Of a stretch of 64,000 nucleotides of DNA, positions 16,662 through 26,729 are shown piece by piece (position 1 is the first letter of the stretch; every line of letters starts with the position of its first letter). The notes under the pieces were generated by a model. That model saw only the letters and a list, made by a program, of their open reading frames with translations. It was not told the origin of the DNA and did not search any database. The DNA is from Corynebacterium stationis (GTDB taxonomy: Bacteria; Actinomycetota; Actinomycetes; Mycobacteriales; Mycobacteriaceae). A program made the position numbers and the translations under genes. The stretch is taken from assembly GCF_001941345.1 (NCBI RefSeq), contig NZ_CP009251.1:744001-808000 (forward strand). Reading direction: 5' to 3'.

Positions 16662-19543
16662 TGTCCTCTGCCATGCCACAGCGAACCATCAAGTTTGACC
16701 GTCTGGACCCTTCAGTGTTCAAGAAGATGGCGCGTTCTGGCATGCGCGAAGATATGACCACGCGTGCCGCCTATTCCTCCGACGCGTCGGTTTTCCGCCG
16801 CATTCCGAAGGCAGTGATTGAGCCGAAGTCGGCGGACGATATTCGCGATGGCATCGAAATCGCGAAGCAGCGTGGCTGGTCGATTATCTCTCGCGGCGGC
16901 GGCACCTCGGTTGCGGGTAATGCCATCGGTACGGGGTTGATTATTGATACTTCGCGGTATTTCAACCGCATCTTGGATATCGACGTCGAAAACCGCACAG
17001 CCACCGTTGAGCCCGGCGTCGTCTGCGACGGGCTGCGCGACGCGGTCGCTGAATTCGGGCTGACCTATGGCCCTGATCCGTCCACGCATTCACGCTGCAC
17101 TATCGGTGGCATGGTCGCCAATAATGCCTGCGGTTCGCACTCGGTTGCCTACGGCACCGCGGCAGAAAACCTCGTATCGGTCACTCTCATGCTGGCCAAT
17201 GGTGAGGAGGTTACTTTCGATGGCAGTGGGGTAAGCGACGCAGGCATCGATAAGCAATTGCATCAGCTTGTCGATGCTAACGCTGACCTCATTGATACCG
17301 AACTTGGCCGATTCCCGCGCCAAGTATCCGGTTACGGACTGCACTATTTGCTGGACAAGCACGGATTTGATGCGGCGAAGGCGATCGCGGGTTCGGAAGG
17401 CACTGTTGGTGTTATTACGAAGATGACGGTCAAACTCGTGGAAGTACCCCAGGCTAAAGCCTTGGCAGTCCTGGCTTTTGAGACCGTTTACGATGCAGCA
17501 TCGGCGGCGGCGAAACTGCGTCTTCCAGGTGTTGCGACCATTGAAGGCATGGGCGGTGACCTGCTTGATGCCCTGCGCAGCAAGCGCGGCCAAGAGAAAG
17601 CCGGCGGGAACCTGCCTGGCATCCGCAAGGGTATTCCCGCGGGTGGCTGGCTGTACTGCGAAGTCGGAGGCGATACCCTTGCTGAGGCCGAAGCGTTGGC
17701 TGAAACTGTCGCTGCCTCGGTGGATACTGTCGACACCGTCGTGGTTTCCAACCCGCAAGAAATGCGGGAATTGTGGCGCATCCGCGAGGCTTCTGCGGGC
17801 GTGGTGACGCGTCTGCCTGATGGCGGGGAAGCATGGCCAAACTGGGAAGACTCCGCTGTGCCACCGGAAAACCTCGCCGATTACTTGCGCGACCTCTACG
17901 CGCTGATGGATAAGTACTCCCTGCGTGGCATTCCTTTTGGCCACTTTGGTGAGGGCTGCGTGCACGTGCGTATCTCCTTCGACTTCGGCAGCGATGAAGG
18001 CGTTGCGATATTTAAGGAGTTCATGAACGAGGCCGCCGAGCTGGTCTCTTCTTATGGTGGCTCTTTGTCCGGTGAACACGGCGATGGCCGTGCGCGTTCC
18101 GCGCTGCTGGACCGGATGTACTCCGAAGAAATGTGTGATTTATTCAAGAAGTTCAAGAACATCTTGGATCCCGATGGGCTATTTAACCCCGGAGTTCTCG
18201 TCGACGCCGACGAGGTCACCGACGGGCTCCGCATGGCTCCTGGCCAGCGGAAATTTGAACTCACCCCGGTGCACAAATTCAGCCATGACAAGGGTTCTAT
18301 GGTCAATGCCGTCAACCGGTGTGTTGGCGTCTCCGCCTGCCGCTCGGAAGAAAACTCCATGTGCCCGTCTTTCCAGATCACTGGCGATGAAGTCCATTCC
18401 ACCCGCGGCCGTGCGCGTCTTCTATCGGAGATGTTTCGTGGGGAATCAGTTGCCGATGGCTACAAGTCTGAAGAGGTTCTCGAAGCCCTCGACCTGTGTC
18501 TTTCGTGCAAGGCTTGCGCGTCCGAGTGCCCTGTCAACGTGGATATGTCGACCTATAAATCAGAGTTCTTGCACAAGCACTACCAAGGCAAAATCCGCCC
18601 GATGGCGCATTACATGATGGGTTGGCTCCCGCTTCTCGGCCATATTGCGCACAAGATTCCGCTGCTCCCACGGCTTATCGATACATCCATGCGCACGCCA
18701 GGACTCAAAACCCTTATCGCGAAAGTCGGCGGGCTGGATACCTCGCGCCCGCTCATCCGCTTTGCTCCGACGTCGCTACGCAAGTGGCACAAGAAACGCA
18801 GCACCAGTTCCGCCACTAAGACTGTGGTCTTGTGGCCTGATTCTTTCAATGCCTCGCTGGATACTTCACCTGCGACCGCGGCGGTTGAGGTGCTGGAATC
18901 GCTGGGATACAACGTCGAAATCCCGCAGGCTTTTGTCTGCTGTGGTTTGACCTGGCATTCCACAGGTCAACTGGATATGGCCCAGCGGGTACTCAAGCAG
19001 ACCGCCAAGGTGATGAAGCCTTATCTGGACCGCGGATTAACCGTCGTCGGCATTGAGCCATCGTGCACGGTCATGCTCAACGGCGAAGCAACAGAGCTTA
19101 TTGATGACCCCGCCATCACCCAGCTCGCTGGGTCTACCATGTCTTTCGCGGAGTTCGTTGCGCCGCTAATCAAAGAAAAGGTGGATGCCGGCGAAATCCG
19201 GCCAGCCAACATTAGCGCGCTGACCCAGGTGCATTGCCATGAGAAATCGCTCGGTGACCCACAGCATTCCGCACAGCTTCTCGAGGCCCTCGGTGTCTCG
19301 CAATCCGATATCGAAACCGGTTGCTGCGGTTTGGCCGGGAACTGGGGCTTCGAGAAGGGGCATGCTGAGATGTCCATGGCACTGGGGGAGCGCGAACTTT
19401 TCCCCAAAGTCCGCGAGGCTGGAGCCGACGGAAACGCTGTCATCGCCGACGGCTTTTCCTGCCGCACCCACATCGACCAGGGCACAGGTGTTGCCCCTCA
19501 ACATATTGCCGAGATTGTAAGAGACGTGATGAAAGGCGAGTAA
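16661..19543 (+). CDS. FAD/Fe-S D-2-hydroxyglutarate dehydrogenase (YdiJ type)
   Basis: Large flavoprotein of 960 aa fused to an iron-sulfur module. An FAD-binding PCMH domain (SRGGGTSVAGNAIGTG at about 76-91, then GGMVANNACGSHS) is followed by the FAD-linked oxidase C-terminal domain ending near SGEHGDGRAR. Next come two cysteine clusters: CVGVSACRSEENSMCPSF at about 553 and CLSCKACASECPVN at about 612. Two CCG motifs lie at about 759 and 887. This order and length match YdiJ, the D-2-hydroxyglutarate dehydrogenase of Pseudomonas lysine catabolism. Here it would oxidise the HglS product to 2-oxoglutarate and pass electrons to the respiratory chain. Related proteins use D-lactate or glycolate, but the operon points to D-2-hydroxyglutarate. 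Confidence 0.8.
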   Translation: MSSAMPQRTIKFDRLDPSVFKKMARSGMREDMTTRAAYSSDASVFRRIPKAVIEPKSADDIRDGIEIAKQRGWSIISRGGGTSVAGNAIGTGLIIDTSRYFNRILDIDVENRTATVEPGVVCDGLRDAVAEFGLTYGPDPSTHSRCTIGGMVANNACGSHSVAYGTAAENLVSVTLMLANGEEVTFDGSGVSDAGIDKQLHQLVDANADLIDTELGRFPRQVSGYGLHYLLDKHGFDAAKAIAGSEGTVGVITKMTVKLVEVPQAKALAVLAFETVYDAASAAAKLRLPGVATIEGMGGDLLDALRSKRGQEKAGGNLPGIRKGIPAGGWLYCEVGGDTLAEAEALAETVAASVDTVDTVVVSNPQEMRELWRIREASAGVVTRLPDGGEAWPNWEDSAVPPENLADYLRDLYALMDKYSLRGIPFGHFGEGCVHVRISFDFGSDEGVAIFKEFMNEAAELVSSYGGSLSGEHGDGRARSALLDRMYSEEMCDLFKKFKNILDPDGLFNPGVLVDADEVTDGLRMAPGQRKFELTPVHKFSHDKGSMVNAVNRCVGVSACRSEENSMCPSFQITGDEVHSTRGRARLLSEMFRGESVADGYKSEEVLEALDLCLSCKACASECPVNVDMSTYKSEFLHKHYQGKIRPMAHYMMGWLPLLGHIAHKIPLLPRLIDTSMRTPGLKTLIAKVGGLDTSRPLIRFAPTSLRKWHKKRSTSSATKTVVLWPDSFNASLDTSPATAAVEVLESLGYNVEIPQAFVCCGLTWHSTGQLDMAQRVLKQTAKVMKPYLDRGLTVVGIEPSCTVMLNGEATELIDDPAITQLAGSTMSFAEFVAPLIKEKVDAGEIRPANISALTQVHCHEKSLGDPQHSAQLLEALGVSQSDIETGCCGLAGNWGFEKGHAEMSMALGERELFPKVREAGADGNAVIADGFSCRTHIDQGTGVAPQHIAEIVRDVMKGE

Positions 19544-19563
19544 GTAGGGCGTGATACTTATTA

Positions 19564-19590
19564 AAGGATCAGTTTCCCTGACTGATCCTT
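19564..19590 (+). terminator. hairpin ending the pipecolate operon
   Basis: AAGGATCAGT at 19564-19573 and ACTGATCCTT at 19581-19590 form a perfect 10-bp stem with a 7-nt loop, 20 nt after the dehydrogenase stop. Only an A/T-rich stretch follows, so it is a weak intrinsic terminator or a bidirectional one. Confidence 0.65.
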
Positions 19591-19618
19591 GAAATATTTG
19601 AATATGGAGGACCTTGAC

Positions 19619-19990
19619 ATGGAGATGTCAAAGATTGCTGAGTGGACCCTATATCAGGAGGTCCCAGTTCCCGACGACGTCACATCAATTTTGACTCGTG
19701 GCGAAGAAGCCTTAGTGGCTTATGAAACATTCCGTGACTCGGCCATTTTCACCACGAAGCGACTCATTATGCGTGATGCCCAGGGCCTAACGGGTAAAAA
19801 GGTTGAAATTTATTCTCTTCCATACAAGGCCATCGACATGTGGTCCACTGAAAATGCCGGCACCTTCGATTTAGATGCAGAAGTAGAACTATGGACTCGC
19901 GCCGGGCATATCAAGATCAAGCTGAATCACAAGATTGATGTTCGCCAGATTGATTCCTTGATTGCCCACTGCGTGTTAAACAGTCAGTAG
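19619..19990 (+). CDS. small PH-domain protein (bacterial Pleckstrin-homology family)
   Basis: Protein of 123 aa resembling bacterial PH-domain (bPH_1/YokE-like) proteins: two-stranded pattern EEALVAYETFRDSAIFTTKRLIMRD in two parts, then GKKVEIYSLPYKAIDMW. The frame extends to TTG 19589, but that lies in the terminator hairpin; GGAGG at 19606-19610 supports ATG 19619. No signal peptide or transmembrane helix is seen. Function unknown; these proteins often bind membranes or regulators. It follows the operon terminator and precedes a convergent MMPL gene by only a few bases. Confidence 0.7.
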   Translation: MEMSKIAEWTLYQEVPVPDDVTSILTRGEEALVAYETFRDSAIFTTKRLIMRDAQGLTGKKVEIYSLPYKAIDMWSTENAGTFDLDAEVELWTRAGHIKIKLNHKIDVRQIDSLIAHCVLNSQ

Positions 19991-19994
19991 ATGA

Positions 19995-22085
19995 TTAATC
20001 TTTTGCTGCTTGTTTTGCTGGCCACCAGACTTTCGGTCCGATGTCGGTAACGAGGCCGGGAATTAGCAGGGTGCGCACGATGAAGGTGTCCACTAGCACG
20101 CCGAAGGCGACGATGAACGCGAGCTGGACCATGAACATCAGCGGAATAACAGACAATGCTGCGAAGGTTGCCGCGAGGACTACGCCGGCTGAGGTAATAA
20201 CTCCGCCGGTAACCGTCAGTGAATGCAGCACTGCTTTTCGTGTGCCCATGGTTGGGGTTTCTTCCTTGGCTCGGGTCATCAGGAAGATGGTGTAATCCAC
20301 GCCGAGTGCGACGAGGAAAATGAAGCCATACAGCGGCACCGTCGGATCCGCGCCAGGGAAGTTGAACAGACCGTTGAACACCAGTGCGGATACACCCATG
20401 GCGGCCGCGAAACTGATTACCGTGGACAACAACAGCAGTACCGGAAGCAATAGTGCGCGCAAGAGAATAATGAGCACGATGAGAACCACGGCGAGAACCA
20501 GCGGGACGATAACACGCAGGTCACGCTCGGCGGTGAGGTTTGAATCCAAGGCTGTGGCGGACTCACCACCGACCAAGACAGCGCCGTCGAGGACGGAGAA
20601 TTCATCGCGAAGCTGTGCGACCGTATCTTGTGCCTCGAGAGAATCTGCTTCCTGATTGAGGATGGCTTGGATGTACACCTGCCCGTCGACCACATTTGGA
20701 TCCAGATTCATCGGCGGAGTATTCGCCGGCGCACCCGACTCAGAAGTCAGTGTGGCTTCGGAGACTTCCGGATGCTCATCCAAGATTCCGAGCACTTCAT
20801 CCTGCAATTCTTCCGGAGCAATGATGGAAGCAGGTGAGCCGGCACCGGCATCAAAATGCTCATTGAGGACTTCTTGGCCAGCCTTGGCATCAGTGTCAGA
20901 GAGCAAAATATCCGAGTTGGAGACACCGGTGGCATTAAGCAACGGCAGCCACGCAGCACCGATGAAAAGGAGCACTAGCGTGCCAGCCCAGACCTTACGC
21001 GGGCTGCCCTCTACCAGGGAGGCAACCTTGTGCCACAACTTGTGCGAGTTATTTGCCGCATTTTCATCGCTCGAGTACTTCGGCGTGACCGGCCAAAAAG
21101 CGATACGGCCGAACAGGTATAGCAGTGCGGGAAGCAGCGTCAGCGCGGAGACCCACGCGAAGAAAATACCGGTTGCGGCAATAGGCCCGAGGGAGCGGTT
21201 CGAGTTTAAATCGGAGACCAGTAAACACAGTAGAGCGATAGCCACGGTTGCAGCAGAAGCCGTGATCGCGCTGAACGATGCCTTCCATGAAGCACGCAAC
21301 GAATCCGCAACCGATTCTTTGCGCTGCAATTCTTCACGTTGGCGCGCAACCATGAGCAGCGAATAATCTGTCGCAGCACCAATGACCAGAATGGACAAGA
21401 TGCCTTGGGCTTGGCCGTTGAGAACAATAATCCCGGATTTAGCCATCCAGTAAATAGTCAAAATTGATGCACACAGCGCTGCCACGGCGGTGACAATAAC
21501 AATGATCGGCAGCAGCGCAGCGCGGTAAACCGCAACCAGAATAATCAAAACCGCAACAAGTGCGACAATAAGCAAAATACCATCGATACCCGCGAAAGCG
21601 CCCGCTAAATCGGAGCTAAAGCCCGCTGGTCCCGTGACATAAAAATCACCAAAATCAGAAGGAGCGAAACTGCTGTCAGAAATTTCGGCGGTGAGTTCTT
21701 CAACTACCTCGGTGGGATCGGCTGATTCTGTATCAATCAACGTGATGTACTGAACGGCCGTGCCGTCTTCAGCAATCTGCGGGCCAATGACCTGCATGAC
21801 CCCATCAACCGATTCTATTTGCTCCGTGCCGGAGGCAAGCGCAGAATCATCGACCTCACCTACTTCACCGGCGATGATGGCCGGAATTCCTTGGCCGTCT
21901 GAGAACTCCTCAATGAGGTCACCGACCTGCGTGGACTCAGAACTCGCTGGAAGGAATGTAGATTTGTCGTTGGTGCTAACTTCGGAGATTTTCCCGAAAG
22001 TTGGCCCGCCCAAGCCGGTGATGGCCAGCCAAATGATCACCATGACTAGGGCAGCGAGGGCGTTGAATATCCGAGCCTGTTTCAT
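19995..22085 (-). CDS. MMPL/RND-family membrane transporter
   Basis: Integral membrane protein of 696 aa with the MMPL plan: one N-terminal helix (about 5-27), a large extracellular domain, a five-helix block (about 175-330), one helix near 365-385, a second extracellular domain and a last helical block (about 535-690). ATDYSLLMVARQREEL and the paired GVDYTIFLMTRAKEET are the conserved D-Y motifs of the proton relay in both halves. In Corynebacterium such proteins export lipids or drugs; this one lacks long extra domains and has no cell-wall gene next to it. Substrate unknown. Confidence 0.85.
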   Translation of the reverse strand: MKQARIFNALAALVMVIIWLAITGLGGPTFGKISEVSTNDKSTFLPASSESTQVGDLIEEFSDGQGIPAIIAGEVGEVDDSALASGTEQIESVDGVMQVIGPQIAEDGTAVQYITLIDTESADPTEVVEELTAEISDSSFAPSDFGDFYVTGPAGFSSDLAGAFAGIDGILLIVALVAVLIILVAVYRAALLPIIVIVTAVAALCASILTIYWMAKSGIIVLNGQAQGILSILVIGAATDYSLLMVARQREELQRKESVADSLRASWKASFSAITASAATVAIALLCLLVSDLNSNRSLGPIAATGIFFAWVSALTLLPALLYLFGRIAFWPVTPKYSSDENAANNSHKLWHKVASLVEGSPRKVWAGTLVLLFIGAAWLPLLNATGVSNSDILLSDTDAKAGQEVLNEHFDAGAGSPASIIAPEELQDEVLGILDEHPEVSEATLTSESGAPANTPPMNLDPNVVDGQVYIQAILNQEADSLEAQDTVAQLRDEFSVLDGAVLVGGESATALDSNLTAERDLRVIVPLVLAVVLIVLIILLRALLLPVLLLLSTVISFAAAMGVSALVFNGLFNFPGADPTVPLYGFIFLVALGVDYTIFLMTRAKEETPTMGTRKAVLHSLTVTGGVITSAGVVLAATFAALSVIPLMFMVQLAFIVAFGVLVDTFIVRTLLIPGLVTDIGPKVWWPAKQAAKD

Positions 22086-22250
22086 TCTACCGAGTCTACG
22101 GGAAAACAGTACTAGTCCAGTACAGCTTCACTCGTATTCACCGCATCGGCGGGGTCTCGTCCCCATACAATCTATCACGGGATTCTTGCTTCATTATGGG
22201 ACCGGTATTCCGCATCTAAAAGAACGATGTCTTTGGCGATGAGTGCCGTG

Positions 22251-23476
22251 TCAGTTCGAGTCTTCGTCGCTACTGCGGAGCCTGTCGCTGTAACTTCCCC
22301 GCTTTTCCTCTTGTCCTACTTGGTCATTCTTTTTGGAAAGCCTCACCAACACAATAATGAGTAGAGCATTGACCGCGATACCGGAATCATTTTCCGTCTT
22401 GCTAAACCGAGCATGGCGCAGCACGGTTGCTACTGCCACAGCAATCGGTGGGACGGCAATCGCGGTGGCAACCACACCCATTGGAAGCGGATTACCAGCA
22501 GTGATGTGCCCACCACCGAAGAGCAACACCGTCTTATTGAGAGGTCCCCCCATACCGAAAGCGACCATTGCGCCCAACAAGAAGGTGGAGGTGCCTTGCA
22601 TCCCTGGAGAGGGCGACCGTGAGGGCATCGAAAAGCGATGCAATAGGAACGCCAGTGAGATAGATAAACAGCAGGCCAACTACCACGGTAGTAATGATCG
22701 CGATGCTAATAAATGGCCAATTCGGGGCGACGAACTTATGCACTGGAAGCTTCTTAATTCCGAGCGCGAGGTATTCGGACAAAATGCCGGTGACAACACC
22801 GCGTATGAAACCAGCATTAGCTTCAGGCCATAAGGATCGCTATTGACGGCGATAAGACCAGTAATCAGACCAGGCGCGAGACTAGGGCAGTCCGCGATAC
22901 CAACCGCAATATAGCCGGAAAGCACCGGAACCTTCAGAGAAAACGCTAGATCACCGATTTTGGAGATGAAAAGCCACGGGGGAATCCTCCGAGGTGCCCA
23001 AGATCTCAGCGGACGGAACGACGCCGATAGAAAGCAATAGTGCGAGAAGAAGACCACCGGTGACCGCGAACGGAATCATGTGGGAAACACCGTTCATCAG
23101 CGCTGTGTACAGTGTGATTCCAATACCAGGAGTGGAGGTTTCCTCCGCGTCGGCATCTTCCTGGTAAGCGGCTTGGGTAAACGTCGCGGCGTTGAGTGCC
23201 TTGGAGATGAGCTCTTTCGGGGACTTGATGGCCTCACCAACACCGGTTGCAACAAGCGGCTTGCCGATGACAATCGCGTCAGCATTTTTGATGTATTCGG
23301 CGGTGAAGTGTCCTTCGACGCCGATGGAGCCGTGGGTTTGAATCTTGATGTCATAACCCAGCTACGCGGCGGCAGCTTCAAGGTTTTCTACCGCCATGTA
23401 GGTGTGGACGATTCAGGCGGGGCAGGCCGTAATCGCGAGGATGAGAGGGGCTTGCTCTTGTCAGTCATTCCGCCCA
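22251..23476 (-). pseudogene. decayed fructose-type PTS EIIBC gene
   Basis: Broken remnant of a phosphotransferase permease. In minus-strand order the reading gives an EIIB domain (ITACPA then IVHTYMAVENLEAAAA, then LGYDIKIQTHGS, IVIGKPLVATGVGEAI), an EIIC membrane part (SGYIAVGIAD, APGLITGLIA) and the EIIC signature GAMVAFGMGGPLNKT. Defects are many. A frameshift lies near 23440. TGA at 23413-23415 replaces the glycine expected after the phospho-cysteine loop, and TAG at 23362-23364 interrupts A-A-A-x-L-G-Y-D. The frame shifts again around 22980, 22850 and 22620. No EIIA or 1-phosphofructokinase gene is adjacent. Long past expression as a functional permease. Confidence 0.85.
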
Positions 23477-23485
23477 TTTAAGCAC

Positions 23486-24745
23486 TTAAGAAACCATGTC
23501 CCAGACAGTTGCGAGAAGAACCAGCACACCCATCACCATGACAAAGTAGTTGGTCTTGCGGCTGCGGAACTTCTGTAGTGCATCAACCTTGTAAATCGCG
23601 AACATTGGCAACAAGTAAGTCATCAGCGCGAAGAAGACTCCGCCGACCACAGAAATCATGTCCAAGATGGATGGATTGAACACGGCCACGATGGAAGTGA
23701 CAACAAAGATGAACAGGTAAACCCACAAGTCCATCTTGCGGTTAGAAATCTTCTTGGCGGACGGGAACACCAGTCCAACCAGGTAGCGGGTACCTTCCAC
23801 CGTGCCCAAGGAGTGACCGAAGTAGGAGGATGCAATCGCGCAAATCACCACGATGGGTGCCATGTAAGCCATGAACGGGGCGCCGGTGACGTTTGCGAAA
23901 TAAGACAGCACAGGCAGGTTCTGCTCATTAGCGGTATCCATGCCGTCCGCGCCCATGGCTAGTGCGCTGGACCAGACGAAGAACATGGTGAACACGGTTA
24001 GCAACACAACGGAGCTGCGGATGACCTTGGCGGTCTGCTTACTGTGGTTAGCGCCGTACTCATTTTCCATATCGAGCACGAACTGCGAAATCGCAGCAAC
24101 AAAGGAGAACGCAAAAACCAGAACCGGCAAAATCAGGATCATGGCGCTGACCATTCCGCCGGCATCCTTTGGGCCTGCCTCCATAAAAGATGCGATATCC
24201 CACTGCGGAATCAGGTAAAGGGAGACAGCAGCCAACGCGATAATCAGTGGGTAAACCACAAACTGCGCGACAAGCAACATGATCTTGTCACCAAAAGCCA
24301 GCGCCAGCGTCATCAAACCAACCAGCACTGGGGCCAGGAACCAGCGGGAGAGAGACGGGCCATCAAGCTGATTGACCACGAAACTGTCCACGGTGTTGAC
24401 AATGCTTACACCGTAAATCAAAACCACGGGGAAGAACGTAAACCAGTAAATGATCGCGATAACAATACCGGCGTTCTTGCCAAAGTAGTCCGTGAGAATC
24501 ACCAACACGTCCTCGCCCTGGAGACGAGACGAGCTCATCATCCACGAAAACGCGAGGTGCGCTAAATAGGTCATCGGACCAATGAGCACCGTAGCGATGA
24601 GCAACGGCCAGAAACCGAAGCTTCCGGCAGAAATAGGCAAAAACAAGATACCGGCACCGACTGCGGTGCCGAAAAGCGTGATGGTCCAGGACCGATTCAC
24701 TGCGCCTTTAGTTTCGGGCTCTTGAATAGCCTGCGTAACAGACAT
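23486..24745 (-). CDS. serine/threonine-type permease of the HAAAP family (SdaC-like)
   Basis: Membrane symporter of 419 aa with about 11 hydrophobic segments. The first helix, FGTAVGAGILFLPISAGSFG (about 25-44), and LDMENEYGANHSKQTAKVIR in the central loop are typical of SdaC/DlsT-type serine or threonine:proton symporters. The ATG at 24745 follows AAGGAGCATTC. It stands alone, next to the PTS pseudogene and divergent from enoyl-CoA hydratase. It is a second HAAAP protein in the window and differs clearly from the one at 1604. Confidence 0.8.
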   Translation of the reverse strand: MSVTQAIQEPETKGAVNRSWTITLFGTAVGAGILFLPISAGSFGFWPLLIATVLIGPMTYLAHLAFSWMMSSSRLQGEDVLVILTDYFGKNAGIVIAIIYWFTFFPVVLIYGVSIVNTVDSFVVNQLDGPSLSRWFLAPVLVGLMTLALAFGDKIMLLVAQFVVYPLIIALAAVSLYLIPQWDIASFMEAGPKDAGGMVSAMILILPVLVFAFSFVAAISQFVLDMENEYGANHSKQTAKVIRSSVVLLTVFTMFFVWSSALAMGADGMDTANEQNLPVLSYFANVTGAPFMAYMAPIVVICAIASSYFGHSLGTVEGTRYLVGLVFPSAKKISNRKMDLWVYLFIFVVTSIVAVFNPSILDMISVVGGVFFALMTYLLPMFAIYKVDALQKFRSRKTNYFVMVMGVLVLLATVWDMVS

Positions 24746-24937
24746 CTAATGAATGCTCCTTGTTGTTGTGCAACTAACCCAAAATTATCCTCAGTGATGA
24801 TATGTTTTATCCCACCGACCAATCCACTATATGGTAGAAATCACGTTATGGGAAACTTGGGATTTGTCGAAAACTTGGCATTGTTGCCCACATGCGTTCT
24901 AGCCTGGGGTGCAGATTGCTAGACAAGGAGAAAAATT
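24746..24937. promoter_or_regulatory. divergent intergenic region
   Basis: This 192-bp region separates the SdaC-like permease from enoyl-CoA hydratase and must hold both promoters. A ribosome-binding site, AAGGAG, lies before the hydratase GTG. No further element could be assigned. Confidence 0.3.
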
Positions 24938-25711
24938 GTGGAATACAACAGCATCACCGTAGAAACTCGCGACAAGGTTGGTCTGATTACCCTCAACCGA
25001 CCGAAGGCACTCAATGCTCTTAATAAGGAGATGCAGGCTGAGGTTATCCAGGCCGCGCGTGCTTTCGATGAGGACGAAAACATTGGCGCGATTGTTCTCA
25101 CCGGTTCGGAGAAAGCCTTTGCTGCCGGCGCTGACATCAAGGAGATGGCGCCGCTGTCGGGTGTTGATATGTACAAAGCTAACTGGTTCGCTGATTGGGA
25201 GCAGTTCATGGCTGTGCGCACACCGATTATTGCGGCGGTCAATGGCTACGCACTCGGTGGGGGCTGTGAGGTTGCGATGATGTGCGATTTTATCATCGCA
25301 GGAAGCAAGGCCAAGTTCGGTCAGCCGGAAGTCAACCTCGGCATCAGCCCTGGTATCGGTGGCTCCCAGCGTCTTACCCGCGCGGTGGGCAAGGCCAAAG
25401 CCATGGAAATGTGCCTGACCGGCCGCATGATGGATGCTGAAGAAGCAGAGCGCAGCGGCCTAGTTGCGCACATTGTGGAACCAGAGGAGCTTTTAGACAA
25501 AGCACTTGAGACTGCCCAAACCATTGCTTCCAAGTCGCAGGTTGCAACCTCAATGATTAAAGAGCAAGTCAACACCGCTTTTGAAACTACGTTGTCCCAG
25601 GGACTACTGTTTGAGCGCCGTGGTTTTCACGCGCTATTTTCTTCGCAGGATCAGAAGGAAGGCATGGCAGCTTTTTCTGAAAAGCGCGATGCCGATTTCA
25701 CTAATTCCTAA
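24938..25711 (+). CDS. enoyl-CoA hydratase/isomerase family protein
   Basis: Crotonase-fold enzyme of 257 aa. The oxyanion-hole stretches [11 protein letters not shown] (about 63-73) and [13 protein letters not shown] (about 106-118) are present, as are the two catalytic glutamates of classical hydratases in the region [19 protein letters not shown] (about 128-146). Size and motifs fit short-chain enoyl-CoA hydratase. The start is GTG at 24938 behind AAGGAG. No acyl-CoA dehydrogenase or thiolase gene is adjacent, so the pathway is unclear. Its end overlaps the convergent AbrB-type gene by 11 bp. Confidence 0.85.
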   Translation: MEYNSITVETRDKVGLITLNRPKALNALNKEMQAEVIQAARAFDEDENIGAIVLTGSEKAFAAGADIKEMAPLSGVDMYKANWFADWEQFMAVRTPIIAAVNGYALGGGCEVAMMCDFIIAGSKAKFGQPEVNLGISPGIGGSQRLTRAVGKAKAMEMCLTGRMMDAEEAERSGLVAHIVEPEELLDKALETAQTIASKSQVATSMIKEQVNTAFETTLSQGLLFERRGFHALFSSQDQKEGMAAFSEKRDADFTNS

Positions 25712-26729
25712 TAATCCACCGGATAATCGTGGACAGGTAGCCAGCGAGCCCCAGCAGCGTCAGCAACCTGATGAGCTGCACGCTAACGACCGCAGGCCCG
25801 GAGCCACCCTCATGCGCGAGCGCGAGGACGGTTTCTAGGCCACCCGGGCTGGTGGCCAGATAGGCATCGAAATAGGTGACGTCCATCCACCAGCTCAACA
25901 GCAGGGCAGTAGCGGCGCAGGTTGCGATGGTAATGATGATAAACAGCAAGGTCATCGGCAGCTGACGGGTAAAAATCTTCAGCACCTGCACTGATAGTCC
26001 GCCGCCGCAGAACCAGCCGATGATCAAAAACGCAATGACCGCCACGAAATTAGGCATGACCAGCGCATCTGGGATGAATTGGCCAGCCACAACGGTCAGC
26101 AGCAGCGGTGCGAAGATGTGGGGTGCAGGAAAGTGCAAGAGCTTACCGATGTACGGTCCCACCAACGCAAAGACTACCAACAATAGGGCACCCCACCAGG
26201 TGCCAGTCTCTTCTGCGGCACCAGTGGCGGTGACATTAAAAATAGATGTCACCAGTGGCAGCGAGAGCGAAACAATGAGCAAGCGCAGATATTGAGAGAG
26301 CGCCACGAGACGAAAATCGGCGCCGGTTTCCCTGGCGATCACCGGCAGTGTTGATGAACCGCCGGGGAGCATGCACAGGATTCCGGTTTGTGGAGAAATC
26401 TCTTTCACGCTTTTTGCCAGGACCACGCCAGCGCTCATGCCGAGCGCCACGGTGATGATGGAAACCGCCAGCCCCGGCAGGACATAGGGGGTAACTTCAC
26501 CAATGCCGATACCGACTAAGGGAAGCCCCGCCAAGACACCGATAACGCCGCGACCAGCTTTTTCTACGTGGGAGTTAAGAACCAGCTCTTCACGGTGTAC
26601 CAATGCCATGCCGCCGGCAACGATGATCCCTGCAAGAATCCACGCCGCGGCAACGTTGAAGTAATCAAAGAGCAGACCTAGAGCAATTGACGCGGGTACA
26701 ACGAAAATCCACGTCAATGTACTTCTCAT
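25701..26729 (-). CDS. AbrB-family membrane protein (two-fold duplicated, possible transporter)
   Basis: Membrane protein of 342 aa with about ten hydrophobic segments in two similar halves, each with a glycine-rich signature: [20 protein letters not shown] (about 114-133) and the later [20 protein letters not shown]. This is the AbrB/Gtr family (not the DNA-binding AbrB), thought to transport organic acids or act in ammonia metabolism. Its ATG overlaps the RraA stop by 4 bp, so it is coupled to rraA and the truncated aconitase gene upstream. An organic-acid role fits that company but is inference. Confidence 0.75.
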   Translation of the reverse strand: MRSTLTWIFVVPASIALGLLFDYFNVAAAWILAGIIVAGGMALVHREELVLNSHVEKAGRGVIGVLAGLPLVGIGIGEVTPYVLPGLAVSIITVALGMSAGVVLAKSVKEISPQTGILCMLPGGSSTLPVIARETGADFRLVALSQYLRLLIVSLSLPLVTSIFNVTATGAAEETGTWWGALLLVVFALVGPYIGKLLHFPAPHIFAPLLLTVVAGQFIPDALVMPNFVAVIAFLIIGWFCGGGLSVQVLKIFTRQLPMTLLFIIITIATCAATALLLSWWMDVTYFDAYLATSPGGLETVLALAHEGGSGPAVVSVQLIRLLTLLGLAGYLSTIIRWIIRN

